A stretch of DNA of 64,000 nt, taken from Chlamydiales bacterium (GTDB lineage: Bacteria; Chlamydiota; Chlamydiia; Chlamydiales; JACKPQ01). The translations under genes were made by a program, and so were the position numbers. The number at the start of each line of letters is the position of its first letter. Positions within the stretch are counted from its first letter, which is position 1. The notes beneath the pieces are model-generated. The model worked only from the letters and a program-made list of their open reading frames with translations. It was not told the origin of the DNA and made no database searches. This document shows, piece after piece, positions 32,870 to 42,407 of this stretch. Location: contig JACKPP010000002.1 of NCBI GenBank assembly GCA_024233455.1, positions 372,001-436,000 of the forward strand, written 5' to 3'.

Positions 32870-33373
32870 TCACTTTCCTTCGGGTTGAATGCCAATGAAT
32901 AGATCTAACACGATATTCTGATGATCAGAAGCTCTCTCATCGTAGATTTCAAAATCTGTCCTATAGCTACGCTTTCCACCTAGTTGTTTTGCAGACATCG
33001 CCAGGATTTCATTCCAAGCGTTTGCAATCACATCGGGCATGGGAGCGGGTTTTGTTGTAAATTTAATGTAGTGTTGCTGGGGAATAATCAGCTTTTCAAA
33101 TTCCTTGGTTACAAAGGGTTCAAATGAAGCGACCTCTTCACCAATAAAGTAGGTGTACTCCCCGGTATAGTCTGTTTGGTAGTCGGTGTAGGCACAAAAC
33201 GTTGTACCTGGTTTTTTTCGATTCGAAATTTGCTCTGCTAGCCCTTCATGAAAATAGCGTCTTACACAAGGAAAAATATTTCCCTTCATCTTATCCAGCT
33301 CTTCTTGATAGCTAGTACGCACACAAATTCCGACTAACTTGATCTCAGGCAGCGTCACTGACTCGGGCTGCAT
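32870..33373 (-). CDS. GyrI-like effector-binding domain protein
   Basis: The 167-residue protein is a stand-alone GyrI-like/AraC effector-binding domain: LPEIKLVGICVRTSY at the start, FCAYTDYQTDYTGEYTYFIGEEV in the middle, and YRTDFEIYDERA with the conserved Glu near the end. Such proteins bind small hydrophobic cations or, for SbmC, protect gyrase. It is cotranscribed with the PhnA-like gene. Confidence 0.87.
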   Translation of the reverse strand: MQPESVTLPEIKLVGICVRTSYQEELDKMKGNIFPCVRRYFHEGLAEQISNRKKPGTTFCAYTDYQTDYTGEYTYFIGEEVASFEPFVTKEFEKLIIPQQHYIKFTTKPAPMPDVIANAWNEILAMSAKQLGGKRSYRTDFEIYDERASDHQNIVLDLFIGIQPEGK

Positions 33374-33561
33374 CGTTTCCTCATTTAGGGTTGCTTGAAC
33401 ACAGGGGTAGTATAACCGACATTATCTTTTTTGGGCATATTTGCTATTCCCCGTAGACTACCTAAACCGGAGCAATGATTGTAGCCATTTTACCGTCTGA
33501 TTGAAAAAACTTGATTTGCGCTATGTCTTTTCATATAAGCGAATTGATGGGGGATTTATCA

Positions 33562-34653
33562 ATGCGATTTTTTTTACAGATATTCAGTGCGATTTTTACT
33601 TTGTGCATCTGCAGTGTGGATGCTTGTACCGGCATGCGCATGACTGCCCAAGATGGCACTTCGGTCAATGGTAGAACGGTTGAATTCGGCACAGTCATCG
33701 ATATGCACGCTTGCGTCATACCCAGAAAGTTCTCCTTTGTTGGTAAAACTCCACGAGGCAATGGTCTAAAGTATACCTCAAAATATGCAGTTGCCGGCGT
33801 TTATTGTTTTGAAGATGCAGTGGTCATGGATGGAGTCAACGAGAAGGGACTAGCATGCGGGGCCTTTTATTTTCCTGGTTTTGCAAGCTATACACCTACG
33901 GATAGAAAGAATCAGTCCAAGGCACTATCTCCAGTTGAGTTTCCCAATTGGATTTTGACTCAGTTTGCTACCCTTGCTGAGGTCAAAGCCGCACTGAAGT
34001 CAGTTGTAATTGCACCAACAGTCATCAAAGGCTGGGGACCTACTCCCGCTCCCTTCCACTACATTGTGTATGACAAGCAAGGCGATGCACTCGTCATCGA
34101 GCCTATCGATGGCACACTTATGACCTATGAAAATAAGATTGGGGCTTTTACTAACTCTCCGAATTTTGACTGGCATTTGACAAATCTGCGCAATTTTATC
34201 AACCTAACTCCATTTAATGCCCAAGCCATTACCTTAAGAGATGTCCGCCTAGCTCCTTTTGGGCAAGGATCGGGCATGGTGGGCCTTCCAGGTGATTTTA
34301 CCCCTCCTTCGAGGTTTGTTCGCGCTGCTATCTTCTCATCGACGGCCATTCCAGCAAAAAATGGAGAGGATCTGGTAGGACAAACTTTTCATCTATTGAA
34401 CCAGTTCGATATCCCAGTTGGCGTGGCCAGACAAAAAGATAAAGGACAAATCTCTACGGATTCTACCCAGCTGACATCGGTCAAAGATCCAAATGCGTTG
34501 CGCTACTATTTCAAATCTTACGATGACCAGACAATCAAATGGATCGCCCTTAACGATTTTGACCTAAATGCCAACGTCATTAAAAGCGTGGGAACTACAG
34601 GCAAAAATACAACTTTTGATGTTTCTGCCTCATTAAGCCCCTTAGCAAATTAA
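33562..34653 (+). CDS. Exported Ntn hydrolase, linear amide C-N hydrolase family
   Basis: Signal peptide MRFFLQIFSAIFTLCICSVDA is followed directly by CTGMRMTAQDGTSVNGRTVE, the N-terminal Cys and motif of the choloylglycine hydrolase/penicillin V acylase family. After removal of the leader this Cys becomes nucleophile and base. VNEKGLACGAFYFP and IGAFTNSPNFDWHLTNLRNF (Asn and Arg) are conserved family motifs. Periplasmic; substrates may be N-acyl amides. The ATG at 33562 is favoured by gggggat upstream over the longer frame starting 51 bases earlier. Confidence 0.9.
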   Translation: MRFFLQIFSAIFTLCICSVDACTGMRMTAQDGTSVNGRTVEFGTVIDMHACVIPRKFSFVGKTPRGNGLKYTSKYAVAGVYCFEDAVVMDGVNEKGLACGAFYFPGFASYTPTDRKNQSKALSPVEFPNWILTQFATLAEVKAALKSVVIAPTVIKGWGPTPAPFHYIVYDKQGDALVIEPIDGTLMTYENKIGAFTNSPNFDWHLTNLRNFINLTPFNAQAITLRDVRLAPFGQGSGMVGLPGDFTPPSRFVRAAIFSSTAIPAKNGEDLVGQTFHLLNQFDIPVGVARQKDKGQISTDSTQLTSVKDPNALRYYFKSYDDQTIKWIALNDFDLNANVIKSVGTTGKNTTFDVSASLSPLAN

Positions 34654-34746
34654 GTACGCGTACCCAAATATGGCCGAAGAGATCACCCAGGCCGACTGCT
34701 TTTTTATGCAAACGGAACAAGCGATTAAAGAACCTCCTCTCTAAAG

Positions 34747-35265
34747 CTATTCTTTGGAAAAAAACAGCTGGCGAATTCGAGCTGATTCGACGGGAATAGT
34801 AGTTGGAATTTCAAAAAAATATTGAACTTGCCATCCTTGAGTCTTTTTTGCCTGACGATTAGGCGCAAGAACCCATGGAGGATAAACCCTCAACGCCCTC
34901 TTTCCCCCTATTCCCTCTCTTGAGAGAATACCTTTTTCGTGTAGAACTGCTTTGGGGAAGACAAACTGTCCAAAATGTTGTGAGGTGCAAGCGCTAAAGA
35001 CAAATAAATCCACCGGGTCTGTTAAATCATAAGGCATAATTGGTCCGACTCCATCGCGTTTCCATATCGTAATAAAGAACCCCATTTTTTTGGGGGTGAC
35101 TTTTCCAACTCGAAATTTGCAAAGCTTACCACCTAATCTAAATTCACACGCTCCATATTCAGCACTTTCTACTTCTCTTCTAATGTTGTTGAGATGCAGC
35201 CCACTCGTCTCATACGCTAGTTGCCTTGCTCTGACAAAGTCTAAATGTATATCATCCGATTGCAT
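34747..35265 (-). CDS. MepB-family protein
   Basis: The 172 residues match MepB-like proteins: YGACEFRLGGKLCKFRVGKVTPKK...FITIWKR, then YDLTDPVDLFVFS and GQFVFPKAVLHEKGILS, ending with the conserved GKRALRVYPPW. In Staphylococcus mepB sits beside the MepA efflux pump, but its function is unknown. It stands alone here. Confidence 0.85.
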   Translation of the reverse strand: MQSDDIHLDFVRARQLAYETSGLHLNNIRREVESAEYGACEFRLGGKLCKFRVGKVTPKKMGFFITIWKRDGVGPIMPYDLTDPVDLFVFSACTSQHFGQFVFPKAVLHEKGILSREGIGGKRALRVYPPWVLAPNRQAKKTQGWQVQYFFEIPTTIPVESARIRQLFFSKE

Positions 35266-35453
35266 TAATCTTTCCTCATGAGTGCATTATAGCTGCTTTA
35301 TTTAGCTTTTTCCAAGAAGAAGTGAAGCATTCAAATTTTTGAGCTGAAACAAATAAATATCTGTAATCGAACTGCCTTATATAGATTGGTTTTGTAGCAA
35401 AAAAAATATCTAACACTTTATAGGTAAAGAAACACGCTACAAGGTTCTATTCC

Positions 35454-36095
35454 ATGAAGAGTTTCAAGATTTTATTTGTCATTATTGCTGTTTTTATCTG
35501 CAACGCCCAAGCCCAACAAATGATTACACCTAGTAGAGGCCTATCTATGCTAATGGAGGGCAATCAGCGGTACGTGAGTGATCAATCCGAGCATCCTAAC
35601 CGCAGCGGTGAGCGCAGAAAAGAGCTAGCCTCTAAGCAACTTCCCTATGCTGTCATTGTAGGCTGCTCAGATTCAAGAGTTGCCCCCGAAATTATTTTTG
35701 ATCAGGGTTTGGGTGATTTGTTTGTAGTGCGCATTGCCGGCAATATCATTGGGCAAACCGAACTTGAGAGCATCAAGTACTCAGCTCTATATCTCGGCTC
35801 ATCTATTATTGTGGTTTTAGGCCATGAAAACTGCGGGGCTGTGAATGCGGTTGTCCAAGGTAATACTGGTGATATTACCGAAATAGCCGAATTTATTGAA
35901 CCTTCCGTATTAAATGCGCGTCAAAGCAAAAGTCCCGATCTGCTGGAAAGAGCTATCAAATTGAATGCTGTCAATATGGCCCGTTATTTAAAAAACACCC
36001 CTAACTTGCAACGACTTATAAAAAACAATCAACTTGAAGTGCGCGCTGCCTACTATAACCTTAAAACCGGACTCGTTGAATTACTAAATATGTAA
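35454..36095 (+). CDS. Beta-class carbonic anhydrase, exported
   Basis: Interconverts carbon dioxide and bicarbonate. Zinc ligands are Cys71 and Asp73 in CSDSR and His124 and Cys127 in HENCG; Arg75 completes the Asp-Arg dyad. A signal peptide (MKSFKILFVIIAVFICNAQA) indicates a periplasmic enzyme, which is less common than the cytosolic form. The 213-residue length is normal. A single gene with its own promoter region. Confidence 0.93.
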   Translation: MKSFKILFVIIAVFICNAQAQQMITPSRGLSMLMEGNQRYVSDQSEHPNRSGERRKELASKQLPYAVIVGCSDSRVAPEIIFDQGLGDLFVVRIAGNIIGQTELESIKYSALYLGSSIIVVLGHENCGAVNAVVQGNTGDITEIAEFIEPSVLNARQSKSPDLLERAIKLNAVNMARYLKNTPNLQRLIKNNQLEVRAAYYNLKTGLVELLNM

Positions 36096-36206
36096 TATTT
36101 TAATTATATATTTACAGAGAGTATATTTTTGAAGGATTTTTGCTATTTTCTACCTGCCAGCATTATTCTGTATCTTTAAATCAGAAAAACTTGATAGAAT
36201 GGGAAC

Positions 36207-37460
36207 ATGAACCAATTCTTTGATCACTTAAATTTACATGATGAGATTTTAAAGGCTCTGACTAGCGCAGGCTACACTGAACCTACAGAAATTCAACAAA
36301 TAGCTATCCCTAAAGTTTTAGAAGGCCTAGATATTAGGGCTTCAGCACAAACTGGGACAGGCAAAACAGCAGCGTTTTTGCTGCCGATGCTCGATAAACT
36401 AGCTAAATCCGAAAGGAAAAAAGGACCCAGGGCGCTTGTTCTTGTCCCTACAAGAGAACTAGCACTACAGATTGAGACCCAAGCCAAGAAATACAGCCGG
36501 TATTTGCAACACCTTAAAACAGTGTGTGTATTAGGTGGAGCTCCCATGAACGTGCAAATGCGCAAGCTATCTAAGCCCTTTGATATCTTGATCGCCACTC
36601 CTGGTAGACTGATCGACTTCATTCAGCGTAAGAAAGTCGATTTATCAGACATAGAGATGATGGTACTCGACGAAGCGGACCGCATGTTAGACATGGGATT
36701 TATCGATCCGGTAAAAGACATCGCAGCTAAGACACCTTCTTCTAGGCAAACACTGCTCTTTTCAGCGACGATGCCACACAGCGTTATTAAGCTCTCTGAG
36801 CACCTATTAACCGATCCCATCGAAGTTAAAATACACCATGAGCACTCGAAACATGAAAACATTCAACAGAATCTCCATTTTGCTGACGATCTAAATCATA
36901 AAAACCGCCTGCTCGATCATATCCTAAACGAGAGCTCTTTGAGCAATGCTATCGTCTTTACATCTACAAAACGCCATGCCAGTAAGTTGGTCAAAGAGCT
37001 GCAAGAAAAAGGTTATAACACTGGTGCTATGCACGGTGATATGAGCCAAAGGCAGCGTATTCGCACCATCTCAGAACTACGGGCTGGTAAAATCAATATC
37101 CTCGTTGCCACAGATGTTGCAGCCAGAGGGATTGATGTGCAATCGATCACCCACGTGATCAATTTTGATCTGCCTCAAAATGTGGAGGACTACGTTCACC
37201 GCATCGGCAGAACCGGTAGAGCTGGAGCCAAAGGAACAGCGCTTTCATTTGTCACTCGCGGTGAAACTTTTTTCATCAAAAAAATTGAAAAATACATCGG
37301 ACAGCTGATCAATCCCATCGAAATTGCTGGACTAGAGCCCAAAGCTTTGAAAAAGCAATCGTCAGGCCCAGGTCCTAACCGCGGCCAAAGACGCCCATTC
37401 GGAAAGAGACCAAGCAGCACACCTAAGAAGCAATTTACGACAAGACGCCGTTACAAATAA
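36207..37460 (+). CDS. DEAD-box RNA helicase, RhlE-like
   Basis: All helicase motifs are present: the Q-motif TEIQQIAIP, ASAQTGTGKT (Walker A), PTRELA, TPGR, DEAD, SAT, then ATDVAARGID and HRIGRTGRAG. The 417 residues end in a basic Gly/Pro/Arg tail (GPNRGQRRPFGKRP) as in RhlE. It unwinds structured RNA during ribosome assembly or mRNA decay. Its stop codon lies inside the terminator hairpin. Confidence 0.93.
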   Translation: MNQFFDHLNLHDEILKALTSAGYTEPTEIQQIAIPKVLEGLDIRASAQTGTGKTAAFLLPMLDKLAKSERKKGPRALVLVPTRELALQIETQAKKYSRYLQHLKTVCVLGGAPMNVQMRKLSKPFDILIATPGRLIDFIQRKKVDLSDIEMMVLDEADRMLDMGFIDPVKDIAAKTPSSRQTLLFSATMPHSVIKLSEHLLTDPIEVKIHHEHSKHENIQQNLHFADDLNHKNRLLDHILNESSLSNAIVFTSTKRHASKLVKELQEKGYNTGAMHGDMSQRQRIRTISELRAGKINILVATDVAARGIDVQSITHVINFDLPQNVEDYVHRIGRTGRAGAKGTALSFVTRGETFFIKKIEKYIGQLINPIEIAGLEPKALKKQSSGPGPNRGQRRPFGKRPSSTPKKQFTTRRRYK

Positions 37461-37473
37461 CGGCGCGTCTTTT
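37442..37473 (+). terminator. Rho-independent terminator of the helicase gene
   Basis: An 8-bp stem CGCCGTTA/TAACGGCG, extended by AAGA/TCTT after a two-base bulge, ends in TTTT. The helicase TAA is part of the stem. Confidence 0.75.
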
Positions 37474-37550
37474 CAGACAAATAGCTTAGGTTTTTTTCTC
37501 AGGTAGCTTATCTTCAAATTATAAGCGATACAAACCCAGAGCTCAGGTCA

Positions 37551-38429
37551 TTAGGTCGAAAACGGAATAGAAAGACACAGTACCGTCACGACAACCAGCG
37601 AAAACAGAAAAACTCCCCTGGCCCACTGAACATCATTATCACATCTAAATCCCTGCATGCAAAGCCAGAGCCATCGAAGACCAAAAAGCGTATTGAGAAC
37701 TAAAAAGCCCAAACCGACAAAGCCAAAAAATGAAAGCGCAGCCAAGGCTAACAAGTAGGCAATGCAGTAGAGTGCCATCTGAATTTTGGTGCGCCGTATG
37801 CCTTTTTTGATTGGCAGAAGCGGAACAGCTGCTTTGGTATAGTCCTTGATTCGGTAAATGGCAATAGCAAAGAAGTGGGGCATTTGCCAAAAGGTGATGA
37901 TGGCAAAGATAATGAAGGCTGCAAAATCGATTTGACCGGTCACTGCTACATAGCCAATCACCGGCGGTGTTGCTCCAGCAATGCTGCCTATCAATGTGGC
38001 ATGCACTGTTTTGTATTTCAAAAAACTGTAGGCTAAAACATAGACCAAAAATCCAAAGGCGGCAATCCCTGCCGTCAATAAATTAGCATATAAAGCTAAA
38101 ATAGCCACACCCAGCACAACTAAAACACCGGCGTGCAGTAGGGTCCGACCAATGTGGACATCTCCTTTGGCCAGGGCGCGATTTTTAGTCCGATGCATTT
38201 TTTTGTCATGCTCACGGTCTATGTAATTATTGAAAACACAGGCTGAGCCAATCACCAGAGAAATACCAGTAAGCATGGCAATCAGCAGCAGAAAATCTAA
38301 CTGTCCTCTTGCTGCCAGGAAAAAACCACCAGCTGCAGTGATCACATTCCCCAGAATGATTCTCGGTTTTGCCAGTGGACAATAGGTTTTAATAAGTAGT
38401 GTAAGTGCTGGTTTTAAAACTTTTTCCAT
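37551..38429 (-). CDS. cyoE: Protoheme IX farnesyltransferase
   Basis: Makes heme O from heme B for the bo-type oxidase. The prenyl-diphosphate site is NNYIDREHDKKMHRTKNR (residues about 63-81), and a second polar patch is YRIKDYTKAAVPLLP. About seven to nine membrane helices in 292 residues. It follows cyoABCD on the same strand, separated by 183 bases that carry a small gene on the other strand. Confidence 0.94.
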   Translation of the reverse strand: MEKVLKPALTLLIKTYCPLAKPRIILGNVITAAGGFFLAARGQLDFLLLIAMLTGISLVIGSACVFNNYIDREHDKKMHRTKNRALAKGDVHIGRTLLHAGVLVVLGVAILALYANLLTAGIAAFGFLVYVLAYSFLKYKTVHATLIGSIAGATPPVIGYVAVTGQIDFAAFIIFAIITFWQMPHFFAIAIYRIKDYTKAAVPLLPIKKGIRRTKIQMALYCIAYLLALAALSFFGFVGLGFLVLNTLFGLRWLWLCMQGFRCDNDVQWARGVFLFSLVVVTVLCLSIPFST

Positions 38430-38471
38430 GAAATTCCTAATTGTGTTAATTGTGAGTAACGGAGGTTTATT

Positions 38472-38612
38472 ATGAAAACATGTTTCCTTTTATTGATCGC
38501 TTTTTCCTTTTTAGCGTGCAATAGCCCCAAAGGGCCAAACAATAACCAGCCAAATTCTGAATCCACTTCAGGCTGTGGCTGCTGCAACAAGTGCCAGGCC
38601 AAACCGCAGTAG
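38472..38612 (+). CDS. Small Cys-rich lipoprotein between cyoE and cyoD
   Basis: A 46-codon frame with a good ribosome site (ggagg, then ATG at 38472) encodes MKTCFLLLIAFSFLAC (lipoprotein signal, lipobox FLAC), then a Pro/Asn/Ser-rich linker, then GCGCCNKCQ at the C-terminus. The mature peptide is about 31 residues with four clustered Cys that could bind a metal such as copper. It runs opposite to the oxidase genes. No homologue is recognised; export and metal binding are inferences from motif and place. Confidence 0.6.
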   Translation: MKTCFLLLIAFSFLACNSPKGPNNNQPNSESTSGCGCCNKCQAKPQ

Positions 38613-38906
38613 TTATTTCATCATGATGTTGTAGTCGAGGTTGTACATGATCCAGATCGATCCGGCTACAACAGCGATGATCAATACCACCATTGCCAAA
38701 AACACCAGCAAGTTCCACCGTGGTTTTTCTTCAAATCCCAAATGCATGAAATAGACCAACACAGCGACTGCTTGTAAAACCGTTAAGGTAATGACGAGGT
38801 ATGGGACTTGAGCAAAAACATACATCCCCAAAAGCAAGACCACAGAGATAATCAGTCCCCAAATAAGGGGACGCATACTCGTGTTACATTTTTGTTCTAA
38901 TTCCAT
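38613..38906 (-). CDS. cyoD: Cytochrome bo quinol oxidase subunit IV
   Basis: The 97-residue protein has three membrane helices (PLIWGLIISVVLLLGMYVF, VITLTVLQAVAVLVYFM, LLVFLAMVVLIIAVVAGSI) with the conserved YFMHLGFEEKPRWN between the second and third. It supports assembly of the CuB centre in subunit I. It lies one base after cyoC. Confidence 0.93.
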   Translation of the reverse strand: MELEQKCNTSMRPLIWGLIISVVLLLGMYVFAQVPYLVITLTVLQAVAVLVYFMHLGFEEKPRWNLLVFLAMVVLIIAVVAGSIWIMYNLDYNIMMK

Positions 38907-38907
38907 C

Positions 38908-39498
38908 TTAATACACCCCCATCAAGTACACACAAGCGAAAATAAAGATCCAAATCACATACAGAAATTGCCAAAATATTCTCAGACACGTCAGGCGCTT
39001 GACGCTAACTGGCGTTATTCCTTCACGGATGACTGGGATCAAGAGCAAAACAACCCAGAGCAAAGCAATAATCATATGCATCCATTGGGTGCCGGCAAGA
39101 GTAAAAAACGCCGAAAGATAAGCACTGCGCTGCCAGCCGTTCCCACTATTTATCAAGGAGAGAAATTCATGAGTTTGCATGGCAAAGAAAACCAGGCCCA
39201 GTAAGAACGTAAGCCCAAACGCCATAAGCGTTCCTCGTTTGTTACCCCGGTGGGCAAATGCCCCGCCGACACCACTTGCAAAACTTGCCAATAGCAAAAA
39301 TGCAGTCTGAACAAACGTGTAAGGCAGATGGAATAACTCTTTAGGGGGCGGACCTCCAAAAAAATTATGCCTCAATACAATAAATGTCGCAAAAAGCGCG
39401 GCAAACATCATAAAATCGGTCATTAAGTAAATCCAAAACCCAAAAACCGTTTTGGTGTACGTCTCTTGATCGTGCTGATGATGGCTAGACTGACTCAT
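38908..39498 (-). CDS. cyoC: Cytochrome bo quinol oxidase subunit III
   Basis: Five membrane helices in 196 residues, with a short cytosolic start containing HHQHDQET. The conserved FGFWIYLMTDFMMFAALFATF near the start and WMHMIIALLWV with helix-end His residues mark subunit III of heme-copper oxidases. The start overlaps the cyoB stop (ATGA). Confidence 0.93.
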   Translation of the reverse strand: MSQSSHHQHDQETYTKTVFGFWIYLMTDFMMFAALFATFIVLRHNFFGGPPPKELFHLPYTFVQTAFLLLASFASGVGGAFAHRGNKRGTLMAFGLTFLLGLVFFAMQTHEFLSLINSGNGWQRSAYLSAFFTLAGTQWMHMIIALLWVVLLLIPVIREGITPVSVKRLTCLRIFWQFLYVIWIFIFACVYLMGVY

Positions 39499-41447
39499 GC
39501 GCGCCTCCCTTCAATTTTCTTAACCTCACTAACTGGAATGTAGTAATCAATTTTCTTGGTGTAGAGGCGAACAATGATGCACAGCAGCATCCCGATTCCA
39601 GTCAAGGCTACCAGCCAAAACATATGCCAAACCGCTCCGAAGCCAAAGAGGAAACTGAGTACCCCAATCCAAAAGCCACAGGCTGTATTCTTAGGCATAT
39701 GGATTTCTTGGTAATCGGTACTTTTAGGCGTTTTGTTTTTTTTCATTTCCCAGAAAGCATCTCTAGAGTCGACTTCTGGAAGGACTGCAAAATTGTACTC
39801 AGGCGGTGGTGAAGTTGTCGACCATTCTAAAGTTCTTCCTCCCCATGGATCACCTGTTGTATCATGGGTGCTTTTACGCTGCTTGATACTGACCACCAGT
39901 TGAATTGCTGAAAAGAAGACCCCTAAGGCAATAATCACCGCCCCTATAGCTGCCACAACAAAGAGAGGTTGCCACTCAGCAACAGTATAATGGTTCAAAC
40001 GTCTAGTAGCTCCCATAAATCCCAAAGCGTAAAGCGGCAAAAAAGCCACCATAAAGCCTATAAACCAGGACCAAAAAGCATAACGCCCATAACGTTCATT
40101 GAGCCTAAATCCGGTGATTTTTGGAAACCAGTACGTATATCCGGCAAAAAAGGCAAAGACAACACCTCCAATAATTACCGAATGAAAATGGGCCACTAAA
40201 AAGAGGCTATTATGGACTTGAAAGTCAAAGCCAGGAATAGAGAGCAACACACCGGTCATTCCTCCTGAGACAAAAATGACAATAAAACCCAAAAACCACA
40301 TCATAGGGGTAGAAAAAGTCACCTTTCCCCGATACATCGTAAAGATCCAATTAAACACCTTAACACCTGTAGGCACTGCGATAATCATCGTCATAATTCC
40401 AAAAAAGGAATTCACGTTGGCTCCTGCGCCCATTGTAAAAAAGTGGTGTAGCCAAACGATAAAAGATAAAAGCGTAATCGCTACAAGGGCCCACACCATG
40501 GTGGCGTAGCCAAAGAGCTTTTTGTGTGAGAATACAGGCACGACCTCTGAAAAAATCCCAAAAGCTGGCAAAATCAAAATATAAACTTCCGGATGTCCCC
40601 AAGCCCAAAAAAGGTTGATAAACATCATCGGGTTGCCACCGTTTTCAGAGGTGAATATATTCGTCCCGAGCAAGCGATCAAAGGTAAGCATTCCAAGATC
40701 TGCTGTGAGCAGTGGAAAGGCAAAGATAACTAAAATCATCATCGTAAGCGCCGACCAAACAAAAATAGGCATTTTCATCAGGGTCATACCCTTGCAACGC
40801 ATCTTTAATATCGTCACCAAAAAATTTACCCCGGAGAGCAAACTCCCAACCCCGGCTATCTGAATGGTCCACAGCCAATAATCGACACCGACCCCCGGGT
40901 TGTATTTCAAGCCGGCAAGGGGCGGATAAGAACTCCACCCCGTTCCAGCGTAGACTCCAACCACAAGGGACACTAAAATATACAATCCTCCCGAAGAGAA
41001 TAGCCAAAAACTTAAATTATTTAAGAAAGGAAAGGCTACATCTCTGGCCCCAATTTGAAGAGGCACAATCAAGTTCACAATTCCAAACATCAAACCCATG
41101 CCAACGAATAAAATCATCGTTACACCATGAGCAGTAAAAATCTGTTGGTAGTGTTCAGCGGCCAGATAACCTGATGAGTCGCCATAAGCAAACGCCTGCT
41201 GGCCGCGCATCATCAATCCATCGATCAAGCCCTTAGCTAGCATAATAGCTGAGACTACGATGTACATCACTCCGATTTTCTTATGATCCACTGAGGTGAA
41301 CCACTCTCTCCAGAGCCAACCCCACTTTTTGTAGTAAGTTAACAGAGCTACAATTGCCAGTAACCCTACAAACATCGAGACACCGGCCATGTACTCAATC
41401 CAATCGTGTTTCAAAGCATCGTCGTCTAATCTTCCCAGTATATCCAT
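39495..41447 (-). CDS. cyoB: Cytochrome bo quinol oxidase subunit I
   Basis: The catalytic subunit carries low-spin heme b, heme o and CuB. Ligand motifs are seen in order: TAHGVTMILF (heme b His), WAWGHPEVYILILP (CuB His with the cross-linked Tyr), VWLHHFFTMG (two CuB His) and LVAHFHSVIIGG (heme o and heme b His). The 650 residues and 15 helices match E. coli CyoB. It reduces oxygen to water and pumps protons, taking electrons from quinol. Confidence 0.96.
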   Translation of the reverse strand: MDILGRLDDDALKHDWIEYMAGVSMFVGLLAIVALLTYYKKWGWLWREWFTSVDHKKIGVMYIVVSAIMLAKGLIDGLMMRGQQAFAYGDSSGYLAAEHYQQIFTAHGVTMILFVGMGLMFGIVNLIVPLQIGARDVAFPFLNNLSFWLFSSGGLYILVSLVVGVYAGTGWSSYPPLAGLKYNPGVGVDYWLWTIQIAGVGSLLSGVNFLVTILKMRCKGMTLMKMPIFVWSALTMMILVIFAFPLLTADLGMLTFDRLLGTNIFTSENGGNPMMFINLFWAWGHPEVYILILPAFGIFSEVVPVFSHKKLFGYATMVWALVAITLLSFIVWLHHFFTMGAGANVNSFFGIMTMIIAVPTGVKVFNWIFTMYRGKVTFSTPMMWFLGFIVIFVSGGMTGVLLSIPGFDFQVHNSLFLVAHFHSVIIGGVVFAFFAGYTYWFPKITGFRLNERYGRYAFWSWFIGFMVAFLPLYALGFMGATRRLNHYTVAEWQPLFVVAAIGAVIIALGVFFSAIQLVVSIKQRKSTHDTTGDPWGGRTLEWSTTSPPPEYNFAVLPEVDSRDAFWEMKKNKTPKSTDYQEIHMPKNTACGFWIGVLSFLFGFGAVWHMFWLVALTGIGMLLCIIVRLYTKKIDYYIPVSEVKKIEGRRA

Positions 41448-42317
41448 TTACTTTCCTACCTTTGCTGGTGCCTTATACTGATCAATGATTTGATCGAATA
41501 AATTTTTTGTACCGAGTACATACAACGTGGGCTTATTATTTTCACTTGGTACGACTAGCCCTTTATAGGTGACAGCATTCAATGTTTTTGAAGAGCTTCT
41601 GGCTTTGCTCACCCATCTCTCAAAGTCTTGCTCAGAAGTTGCCTTTGTAACAAAATGCATACCAGCAAATCCCTTACCGCTAATATGTGAAGAAGAGCCC
41701 CGATACTCACCTGGTTCATCCGCGATCAAATGCATCTCAGTGCGCATAGCTGGCATGGCATAAATTTGGCCCCCAAGCTGGGGAATCCAAAACGAATTCA
41801 TAGGAGCATCGGCCGTGATTTCAAAATCGATGGGGGTTTTTTCTGGAATTTGCACATAATTGACAGTGGCAATCCCCTGCTCGGGATAAATAAATAGCCA
41901 TTTCCACTCTAAGGCAACCACCTGAATTTTAAGCGGCTTTTTGCCATTGACAATCGGATTAAATGGATTGAGCTCATGTGTGGAAAAATACGTAATAAAT
42001 GAGAGGACCACGACAATTGCAAAAGGCACGCCCCACCAAATGATTTCAGCCAGCGTGTTGTGCGCCCATTCGGGTGTGTACTTGGCATTTTTATTTGTGT
42101 GGCGATAGCGCCAGGCAAATGCAAACGCTAAAACAATAGCTGGAATCACGACAATCAACATGATCAGCGACGTGGTGATAAACAGCTGCTTTTGCTTAGC
42201 TGCAATCATTCCCTTCGGATTTAATACCGCGATATTGTGCGTACCAAGATAATGAAATGAAAGGCCAATAACGGCAAAAAACAAAAGTGCGACAAAAATC
42301 ATTCTGAACTTTCTCAA
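41448..42317 (-). CDS. cyoA: Cytochrome bo quinol oxidase subunit II
   Basis: Two N-terminal membrane helices and a periplasmic cupredoxin domain without CuA ligands: WKWLFIYPEQGIATVN and NSFWIPQLGGQIYAMPAM are near identical to CyoA. E. coli CyoA is a lipoprotein with Cys before the NSALLDPKG segment; here the matching stretch is YLGTHNIAVLNPKG, with no Cys, so lipid modification is lost. It is first in cyoABCD, whose stop directly abuts the cyoB start. Confidence 0.95.
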   Translation of the reverse strand: MRKFRMIFVALLFFAVIGLSFHYLGTHNIAVLNPKGMIAAKQKQLFITTSLIMLIVVIPAIVLAFAFAWRYRHTNKNAKYTPEWAHNTLAEIIWWGVPFAIVVVLSFITYFSTHELNPFNPIVNGKKPLKIQVVALEWKWLFIYPEQGIATVNYVQIPEKTPIDFEITADAPMNSFWIPQLGGQIYAMPAMRTEMHLIADEPGEYRGSSSHISGKGFAGMHFVTKATSEQDFERWVSKARSSSKTLNAVTYKGLVVPSENNKPTLYVLGTKNLFDQIIDQYKAPAKVGK

Positions 42318-42407
42318 ATCAACTCCCCTTCCCTAACGCATGAGATATGTAAATGTCTTTACAACACAATACGTCAATTGTCTAGAAAAGATTTGAGAAA
42401 AAGAACA

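Noticed and set aside
34670..34744. 24-codon frame between the Ntn hydrolase and mepB genes
   Set aside because: It reads like protein (AEEITQADCFFMQTEQAI) but is too short, has no ribosome site and is probably a trace of a lost gene.
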